From contig NC_080541.1 of the NCBI RefSeq assembly GCF_028640845.1, positions 33,757,935-33,821,934 of the forward strand: a DNA stretch of 64,000 nt. Direction: 5' to 3'. Positions within the stretch are counted from its first letter, which is position 1. Every line of letters starts with the position of its first letter. The translations under genes were made by a program, and so were the position numbers. Of this stretch, positions 57,192 to 64,000 are shown in pieces. The notes beneath the pieces were generated by a model. That model saw nothing but the letters and a program-made list of their open reading frames with translations. It had not been told where the DNA came from and made no database searches. This DNA comes from Ahaetulla prasina. Taxonomy: Eukaryota; Chordata; Lepidosauria; Squamata; Colubridae.

Positions 57192-57198
57192 GACGTCA
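57192..57198 (+). promoter_or_regulatory. GEM: CRE-like site upstream of GEM
   Basis: CGACGTCACG holds GACGTCA, seven of eight bases of the CREB/ATF site TGACGTCA, 34 bp before the TATA box. GEM is an immediate-early gene in mammals and cAMP/CREB-type control is plausible; binding is inferred. Confidence 0.55.
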
Positions 57199-57232
57199 CG
57201 GAAAAGCCCTGTCTCTGATCAGATGGGCTTAA

Positions 57233-57238
57233 TATAAA
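57233..57238 (+). promoter_or_regulatory. GEM: GEM TATA box
   Basis: TTAATATAAACC gives a TATAAA at a suitable distance (about 150 bp) before a good splice donor. Transcription would start near 57263-57268. Confidence 0.55.
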
Positions 57239-57264
57239 CCAGGTTTGTTGAGAAAGAATTAAGG

Positions 57265-57388
57265 GAGGCAGTCCTTGAACAGACGAAGGATTTTCTGTGG
57301 GAGATTTGCTGGTGTTCCATACTTGGAGAACTAAGGGAGTCTGATCAAGATCATCACCTGGCTGCAAACAAACCAACCATCCAGCAAG
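57265..57388 (+). other. GEM: GEM untranslated first exon (predicted)
   Basis: From the predicted start to the donor CAAG|GTAGTA at 57388/57389. It contains no ATG-initiated frame of note, consistent with the first GEM exon being non-coding in other vertebrates. The exon is predicted from TATA box, donor and location, not from homology. Confidence 0.5.
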
Positions 57389-58396
57389 GTAGTATTTCTT
57401 TTCCAAGAATAAATTAATAACCCTTCTTTTAAGCACCAAAGCAGACTTGTATACAGAGAGCAAAAAGAAAGGTGGGGGGGGGGAAGGTGTATTTGAAATA
57501 AAAGTTAAAAGTTGCATCAGAACTAGCTTGTATTTCTTCACTGAACTCAGATTATTAACTGTCCAATTGGTTGCATACAGTGAGAAAAGGACCATAGCTA
57601 TAGAAAATGATTCTGTCTTTTCTAAAAGTGATATTTTTGACTAGAATGAGCGAGAAGCATATTCAATATGCAGGCGTTTGATACTATTCTTCCTTGAGAA
57701 AGTTCCTGTGAGCGGGGCAGAAAATGGTAGTCTGTGCTTTTCTGCATGGCATTTCTTTACATCCCTGGGCATCTCAAGTTTGGGGCTTTTGCAGGGAGCT
57801 GCAAATGATAGAGAAGTGTTTGCGTCTTAAATGTCAGGTAGAACATCATTTTGCTTGCATGCCTTAGCTTCCAAAGCGGTGGAATTCCTGTTCATGGGAC
57901 CAAATGATGGACCAAATGCTCACTTTGAAGGAGAGCCGTTATGCGAATGCTGCTCTTAGGTTCACTTTGGAAAAGGGCCATTAGCCTTCTCTTCTATTCT
58001 GCCTGTTAGCTTTAAAGGTGTCGTTTCAGCTGAGAAAGAACCAAGAACCAGGCTTTAGCCTGAATAAGCCAAATGTCTAAAGAGTTGTCTTGACCAGAGC
58101 TGGTGAGCAATTTTCCTAAAAATGGTAGCTGCAAATGTTCCTGGCCCTCAAGAATTACCTCGCAGCATTGTTTCTTACCAGTGCTGAACAATCCACCCTG
58201 CAAAGTTATAAACTATCTGTAGGCAAGGGAGGATAGTCCTGGCTTACTGCTCTTGAGATGAATTACAGCTTTTTACAGTAGAAGGGAATTTTTACACCAC
58301 GGACATAGCATGGATACACTTTTGAACTATTTCCTCCTCCACATAGCAAGATTTGTGTCGTTAACTGATCCTTCAAGGGCAAAAGGAAGTAACTTA

Positions 58397-58572
58397 GGTA
58401 TGTTAAGGGGCATGCATAAGAGCACAAACGTGCCTACCGTTCCTGTCCTATTGTTTCCTTTCATTATATCCAATTAATATAGTTATTACATACCTATGCT
58501 GATATATATGCTTATATATTATATAGTTATTTCATGCTTATGCTTATATATACTGTGTGACAAAATAAAAAA
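58397..58572 (-). repeat. Interspersed repeat, inverted copy of 19690-19861
   Basis: AAGAGCACAAACGTGCC, TACCGTTCCTGTCCTATTG and TATATCCAATTAATATAG are the reverse of the earlier copy; ends in a TGTGACAAAATAAA tail side. Confidence 0.75.
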
Positions 58573-58657
58573 AATAAATGCTCTTACTGTTTCTTAAAGA
58601 CTGTTAGATGAGACAGGGATTTTTGCCATCCCTTCTTTCTTCTGTAGCACCTTGTTG

Positions 58658-59066
58658 CAGGGGTGAAATGCTCCCGGTTCTGACTGGATCGCCCAATCCG
58701 GTAGCGATGGTGGCGGGTGGTTCAGAGAACCGGTAGCAAAAATCCCTGCCCCCCCCGCCCATGCCCAGCTGAGCTGCACAATCATCAGAGAGTTTTTTTT
58801 TTACTTTTAAAAGCATTTTTTCTTCGCCCGAAAAAATGCTTTTAAAAGTTAAAAAAAAAGCCTCTGATGATTGGGTGGCTCAGCTGGGATCGTCAGAACC
58901 CTTTGAAAGCATTTTTTACAACCTCTTCGGCTGAAGAGGTTGTAGAAAAAATGCTTCTAAAAGTAAAAAAAAAAAAGTTGGCCACCCCCACCCAGTCACA
59001 TTACCCCCTCCCCCACCAAGCCAAACCCACAGAACCAATAGTAACAAATTTTACATTCCACCCTTG
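58658..59066 (-). mobile_element. hAT MITE, ACCGGT family, with internal hairpins
   Basis: Perfect 8-bp target duplication CCTTGTTG at 58650-58657 and 59067-59074. Starts CAGGGGTGAAATGCTCCCGG, ends TTCCACCCTTG. Interior hairpins: ACTTTTAAAAGCATTTTTTC with its inverse GAAAAAATGCTTTTAAAAGT, and CAACCTCTTCGGCTGAAGAGGTTG. Confidence 0.93.
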
Positions 59067-59468
59067 CCTTGTTGCCCACTTGTGGCTGCAGGGCTGCTTT
59101 TCAGGAGTACAGGGAGCAGAAACAAAGCAGAATTGTCAAAGATGACCTTCTTGTCCTCTTCCTCCAGGATAAGTGGATTTCTAGTAAGTTTTCTTCTATG
59201 CAGTAAAACTATGTTTCTTGGTTGGATGGCTTTTTTAGATGGCACCATTCTGCCACTTAGCCTGCACTCTTATTCAGAGCAACAGCCATCCACACGTCAC
59301 ATGATCAGGTGGAGGAAACAAACCAGGTTTTGTATTCAAGTTTGAGGTATTGGTGAGCAGTTGTTACAATTCCCAAGCCCTCAACTGCCTCTTAAGGAGG
59401 AAGTTCCACTGCTATGAGCATCTTTCCCCTATTTTAGCTCTTTGAAGCTATATTCAGGAAGGGAATGG

Positions 59469-60003
59469 GACAACTCGCTGCAGCCAACTCACTACGGCCA
59501 ACTCATCACGGGACAACTCACTGCAGGACAATTCAACAGTTCAATTTAATTGGCATCCTTTGCAGGGGTGAAATCCAGCAGGTTCTGACAGATTCTGGAG
59601 AACCGGTAGCGGAAATTTTGAGTAGTTTGGAGAACCGGCAAATACCACCTCTGGCTGGCCCCAGAGTGGGGTGGGAATGGGGATTTTGCAGAATTCTTCC
59701 CCTGGAGTGGGTGGGAATGGAGATTTTGCAATATCCTTCCTCTGCCACACTACCAAGCCACGCCCACCAAGCCACGCCCACCAAGTCACACCACATCCAC
59801 CAAGCTACACCCACAGAACCGGTAGTAAAAAAATTTGGATTTCACCACTGATCCTTTGGCATCCTTTCTTTAATGATTCTATTCCACTATTTCTTCAATA
59901 TTAATGTAACTCTTGTCCTGTGGTGAATTAGCCAGGGTGAGTTATGCCACAGCGAGTTGGCCATGGCAAGTTGGCTGCGGCAAGTTGGCCATGGCGAGTT
60001 GTC
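59469..60003. mobile_element. MITE with AACTC-rich terminal repeats, interrupted by a hAT element
   Basis: Left end GACAACTCGCTGCAGCCAAC and right end GTTGGCCATGGCGAGTTGTC are inverted and each is built of short tandem units of the type GGCCAACTCGCCGCG. The element at 59563-59850 is inserted inside the left part, near its inner end. Confidence 0.75.
59563..59850 (-). mobile_element. hAT MITE, ACCGGT family
   Basis: Perfect 8-bp target duplication ATCCTTTG at 59555-59562 and 59851-59858. Starts CAGGGGTGAAATCCAGCAGG, ends GGATTTCACCACTG; includes CCACGCCCACCAAGCC repeats. Confidence 0.96.
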
Positions 60004-60125
60004 ATAGGACCTTCAGGCATGCTAAGGAAGGGTTTCACTTGTGGGCATTCTCCATGTCAGACAGACAATGTATGCAACCTACTGGTACTTGTGGTGCTCA
60101 CCATTTCATGGTTGCTGTTTTCTAG

Positions 60126-60486
60126 TCTTGAAAGAGAAGAGCCATGACCCTGAACAACGTCACCATGCGTCGCAACAGTGCCAGTAGTTGTGGTGCCTTG
60201 CAGCCTCAGCAACAACGCTGGAGTGTTCCACCAGACGGGAAGCATCTGGTAGTGCAGAAAGAAACCCAAGAGGCAAACCATCAGAAAAGGTACACCCTCA
60301 ACCATGAAGAATATTGTCGCAAAAGCTGGTCATCGGAGTCCTCTGATTCTGTCATCTCCACTGAGCCAGGAAACATCTGCTATCGAGTAGTTCTCATAGG
60401 GGAACAAGGAGTTGGCAAAACTACCATTGCGAGTGTCTTTGCAGGTGTGCATGACAGCCTGGACAGCGATTGTGAACTTCTGGGAG
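60126..60486 (+). other. GEM: GEM exon 2 including 18 bp of 5' UTR
   Basis: Acceptor TCTAG at 60121-60125 and donor GGGAG|GTAGGT at 60486/60487 define the exon. The reading frame starts 18 bp inside. Confidence 0.9.
60144..60486 (+). CDS. GEM: GEM GTPase, first coding exon (residues 1-114)
   Basis: GEM is an RGK-family small GTP-binding protein that binds voltage-gated calcium channel beta subunits and reduces calcium current, and also acts on the cytoskeleton through Rho kinase; it is cytoplasmic and membrane-associated. The start MTLNNVTMRR matches vertebrate GEM. The N-terminal extension has QQQRWSVP, where S27 corresponds to the human 14-3-3 site Ser23; four extra residues precede it. 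SWSSESSDSVIS leads to the G domain: YRVVLIGEQGVGKTTIASVF with P-loop G86-T94. Mammals have KST where this has KTT, a conservative change of the magnesium ligand. The exon ends DSLDSDCELLG, one base into the next codon. The remaining G motifs lie beyond the window. Confidence 0.95.
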
Positions 60487-60731
60487 GTAGGTGTTTTTGT
60501 TCCTTGCGCCCTACCCCCCAGGTTTAGTTAAAACTTTTTGGGTGAGAGGTCTTTGGGAACAAGCAAAAATAAAACACAATAATTCAGAGTTCCTGATCTT
60601 GAAGTCGTAATGCTTTGGCCTCCAAAGTTATTTCAGAATATGATTCTCTATTAAGGAAGATGGCAGAGTCAGATGGGAGTTGGAAGGAGCTATTTTGAGT
60701 TGGCATTGGAATGCCAACTTCATTTAATTTT

Positions 60732-60997
60732 TTTTTTTAAATTTACATTTATATCCCGCCCTTCTCCGAAGACTCAGGGCGGCTTACAGTGTGTAAGGCA
60801 ATAGTCTCATTCTATTTGTATATTTACAAAGTCAACTTATTGCCCCCCCAACAATCTGGGTCCTCATTTTACCTACCTTATAAAGGATGGAAGGCTGAGT
60901 CAACCTTGGGCCTGGTGGGACTAGAACCTGCAGTAATTGCAAGCAGCTGTGTTTTAATAACAGGCTATCTTACAGCCTGAACCACCACGGCCCACGG
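60732..60997 (-). mobile_element. tRNA-derived SINE with an L2-like LINE tail
   Basis: Minus strand: head GGGCCGTGGTGGTTCAGGCT (A-box region), B box GGTTCTAGTCCCACC, body GGTTGACTCAGCCTTCCATC, then tail GTAAGCCGCCCTGAGTCTTC, GGAGAAGGGCGGGATATAAA. The tail matches the end of the LINE at 21959-22541. Confidence 0.9.
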
Positions 60998-62122
60998 CCC
61001 AATTTTGCTTTCCTTATTTTAATGAATACAGAAACTGAGCTCTCATCCTAATGTAGTATGCCTTTAAAAAAAGGTATTAGTTGAATAATGTATACATTTG
61101 TAAATCCAATGTTCAAAAATGCATGATGTAAGGAAATCTTGTTTGTAAGAACTTGTTTGTACATTAGATCACAGTGTGAAGAAAAAGATCAGGCTTTAAG
61201 AAATGTACCCCCAATAAATCCCAATGTTAGCACAAACTTTAAAAGAAAATTCTCAGGCTCAACAAACCAAATTGGACAAATGTGCAAATTTGAGAAAAGC
61301 TGAACTTGAAGTGTGAAAAATGAGAAACAAAGAGAAATCAAAACTGTTGGGTTTTTTCCTAATAAATCCACCAAAATGCTTATGTTTCAGTTTTGGGCAC
61401 ATACTGTTTCATTAAGATCATGTGTCTTAAGGGCGATGATTATAAAAGCTGCTGATACTTGCTGTGAAGGAGTTAATGCCTCTGGACAATTTTCATAAAC
61501 ATTCAACATGTGCAGAATTCTAGCCGCTTCATCATCTTTTCAATTCAAGCAAGACACATCATTAATGAGTTTTCAAAAGATACATATTATAGAAAAAGGT
61601 GATATGAAAATTAGAATAATGGTATAGAAGCAGCTGATGGGATTAAGAAATGTATTCATATGAGAAAAGTAAGATTTCTATACATTATTATTCATCTCAT
61701 ATGAAATAAAGAAATGAGATCAGCTCAGAAGACAAACTTGGCGTTAAAATACTTTTAAAACACTTCTATTAAGCGAACTATCCCAGGATTTGGACAAGGT
61801 ATTAGAAACAAGCAAAATTAGAGTTTATGTTAAAAAAAGCATTGGAAGCATTGAATTCAGAGATGAATTCTGAAATTGCATTTGCATGTATCTGGGACTA
61901 TGGCAGAATCAACCTCAATGGGGATATTTCTGAGTAGACATGTGAAGGAATGCACTACTATAGTGTAACTTTATATATGTCTAGCTAGAAATGTCCTTCA
62001 AAGTCAAATGTAATAAAACAGAGAATTTTAGGGTGGGGACCCACTTTCAAATAACCCTGCATTAGAGTATACTGTAATATTTTTTTTAATAAATTAGGCT
62101 TGCTGAAATTATTCACTCATTT

Positions 62123-62255
62123 CAGTTTTCCTTAACCTGCTATCCTCCAGCTGTGTTGGACTACAACCCTAATAATCCTGATTAGCCATTCTTTGGCTGA
62201 GCACGATGAGTATTGTACTTCATCATTCCTGAAGGCACCAGGTTGGAGGAGACTG
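62123..62255. mobile_element. hAT-like MITE
   Basis: Starts CAGTTTTCCTTAACCTGC with CCTCCAGCTGTGTTGGAC, and ends CCAGGTTGGAGGAGACTG. No matching 8-mer flanks, so ends or target site have decayed. Confidence 0.55.
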
Positions 62256-62949
62256 TATTGATTTGCCTTTGGATTAAATAAAAGATAGCCCCAATTAATT
62301 GGTCTGCAATTTTTAAAGCATGATTTGATTATTTCAATAAGTCAATATTTATATTACAGTTCAAATTCTCCTTTCATTAAAAAAGGATGTGATATGTAAA
62401 AAAGCATATCATACACTGTACACCCCTCTTCCAATAATTTACTTTTAAAATGGATTTGTTAAAAATATAATAATTAAAGTCCTATCTTCTTTTTGTGATT
62501 GGTGGGCATTATTTTAAATTTTACAGATTGGCACTGCAGTAATAATAGCCTAAATTATTCAATAGCATAAGCACTTTATTTATTCCATGAGTAACTTATA
62601 TTGCAACATATGGAACTATAGGTGGGGTATATATGATTAAAAAAATCTCTTCAGAATCTGATTTCAAAATTGATTACACTTGGAATTGGGAGTGAGAAAT
62701 TCAAGAAGATGGAGAGGAAACCAAGATTTGGGGATCTTTTTTGCACCATCTTCAAGCAATATGGAACTGGAACCTTCTGAGCATTTGTTTGTTGTTGGGA
62801 TTCTGGGAATTGTAGTCATAACAGTGGAGGATTTTACAATTTGGAGGATTTTACAATTTGGGAAGGTTGCTACAAAGTAGGGCACAGGCAAATGCATGCA
62901 ATCTTTTGCTCTATCAGGAATTTTAACTCCCTTGTAATATCCTTTAAGA

Positions 62950-63201
62950 CAGTGGTGAAATCTAATTTTTTTTACTACCGGTTCTGTGGGTGTGGCATGG
63001 TGGGCGTGGTGTCACTTGGTGGGCGTGGCAGGGAAAGGATACTGCAAAATCCCCATTCCCTCCCCACACCTGGGGGGAAATCTCCATTCCCATCCCACTC
63101 TGGGGCCAGCCAGAGGTGGTATTTGCCGCTTCTCTGAACTGCTCAAAATTTCTGCTATTGGTGCTCCAGAGCCTGTCAGAACCTGCTGGATTTCACCCCT
63201 G
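62950..63201 (+). mobile_element. hAT MITE, ACCGGT family
   Basis: Perfect 8-bp target duplication CTTTAAGA at 62942-62949 and 63202-63209. Starts CAGTGGTGAAATCTAA, has ACTACCGGTTCTGTGGG, ends GGATTTCACCCCTG. Confidence 0.95.
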
Positions 63202-63314
63202 CTTTAAGAAGCATAAAAATATAATATGCTCAAAATTTCTGCTACTGGTTCTCCAGAACCTGTCAGAACCTGCTGGATTTCACCCCTGCTTTAAGAAGCA
63301 TAAAAATATAATAA
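63141..63314 (+). repeat. 87-bp tandem duplication across a MITE end
   Basis: GCTCAAAATTTCTGCTA starts both units (63141 and 63228). Each unit holds the last 60 bp of the MITE, its target duplication and flanking ATAAAAATATAATA. The copies differ at a few bases (TTGGTGCTCCAGAGC against CTGGTTCTCCAGAAC). Confidence 0.92.
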
Positions 63315-64000
63315 AAATATAAGGAAGAGGATTGCTAATTTGTTGGTACTCTATGTAGGATCAGTCAAACTTTTTCTGAAAAAAGCCACCCCCTTGAATC
63401 TATGTACTTTTGCTCCAGAATAAAACTTACAGCTGTAATGCCTGCTCACCCATAAATTGAGTGAAAACAAATATTTTCCATTACTAAGCCTAACTGGAGC
63501 CTCCAGGACTGCCTGCAGCTCCCACGGGGGTCAAAAAGTCATGTTTGCTTTATTTATTTTTTTCCTTTTGGATCTTCTTTCTACTCTTCTTGTCCTACTT
63601 AGGAGAAAGAGAACTCCAGCAAAAAGTCAACACGGTCATTTTTTCTTGTAGGCTTCGTCTTTTTTTTTTCTATCATGGAAATTGTATAATAAATTATACA
63701 ATTCTGGAACTCATGGAAATGTTCAGAACTTTGCCAGAGTCTGATATAAGAATGTCAGATGTAACAATTCCCCTCCCTGCAACATTTGTCTGGTGTGATG
63801 GCCTGGAGTGGAAAGAACAGGCATGAAATACAGTCAAAATAGATTTACCTGCCCTGTTGATAGATAACAGCAGTGAATCTATATTTTCTGATTTGGTATC
63901 TGGAGATTATTTATTTCAAATGCAACCCAAAAAAATTCCCAAAATAATTTTTCTCACTGTGAAAGAATCAGTTGAAAATTATGCCTTATCTTGTATCAGA

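Larger units (their letters stand above)
57389..60125 (+). other. GEM: GEM intron 1
   Basis: About 2.7 kb. The first kilobase shows no recognised repeat (a G-run at 57473-57484 apart); the second half carries the repeats at 58397, 58658 and 59469. Ends with TTTTCTAG at 60118-60125. Confidence 0.55.
60487..64000 (+). other. GEM: GEM intron 2, incomplete
   Basis: At least 3.5 kb; no further GEM exon is recognised before the window ends. Apart from the annotated SINE and MITEs the sequence (61000-62120, 62260-62949, 63315-64000) is AT-rich and featureless to me. Confidence 0.7.

Overview
The window is a stretch of vertebrate nuclear DNA, most likely from a squamate reptile and probably a snake. 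The reasons are spliced vertebrate genes with consensus GT-AG junctions, tRNA- and 5S rRNA-derived SINEs of the saurian type, CR1, L2-like and L1-like LINE ends, very many small hAT-type MITEs, and long GATA, TTCC and GAA microsatellites. Gene order matches human chromosome 8q22 (FSBP, RAD54B, GEM), but the species itself is inferred.

Layout. 1-1556: last coding exon and 3' UTR of FSBP (fibrinogen silencer binding protein). 11457-28297: twelve consecutive coding exons of RAD54B, a Swi2/Snf2-type recombination translocase. All exon phases join without a frameshift and every helicase motif I-VI is intact; the N-terminal exons are not seen here and are expected upstream, because FSBP lies inside the RAD54B transcription unit in other amniotes. 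28455-57190: an intergenic region with no protein gene that I recognise. 57192-60486: promoter, untranslated first exon and first coding exon of GEM, an RGK-family GTPase; the rest of GEM lies beyond the window.

The intergenic part holds the most unusual structure. A 1.9-kb unique segment (43520-45420) is repeated directly at 49683-52038, and between the copies lies a decayed Ty3/Gypsy element on the minus strand that keeps one LTR and has lost the other end. A single unequal exchange between a chromosome with the insertion and one without it explains this exactly. After the duplication, an 18-bp motif present about once in copy 1 grew to about 27 units in copy 2.

Mobile DNA makes up much of the rest. 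One MITE family with CAG/CTG ends and an ACCGGTTCT core has nine copies here, each flanked by its own 8-bp target duplication (six perfect, three with one mismatch), the signature of hAT transposition. A second hAT-type family has four copies. Two solo LTRs (35261-35855 plus, 56298-56884 minus) have perfect 5-bp target duplications. Several transposons are nested. All coordinates were counted by hand and may be off by a base or two; repeat names rest on recognition, not on a database search.
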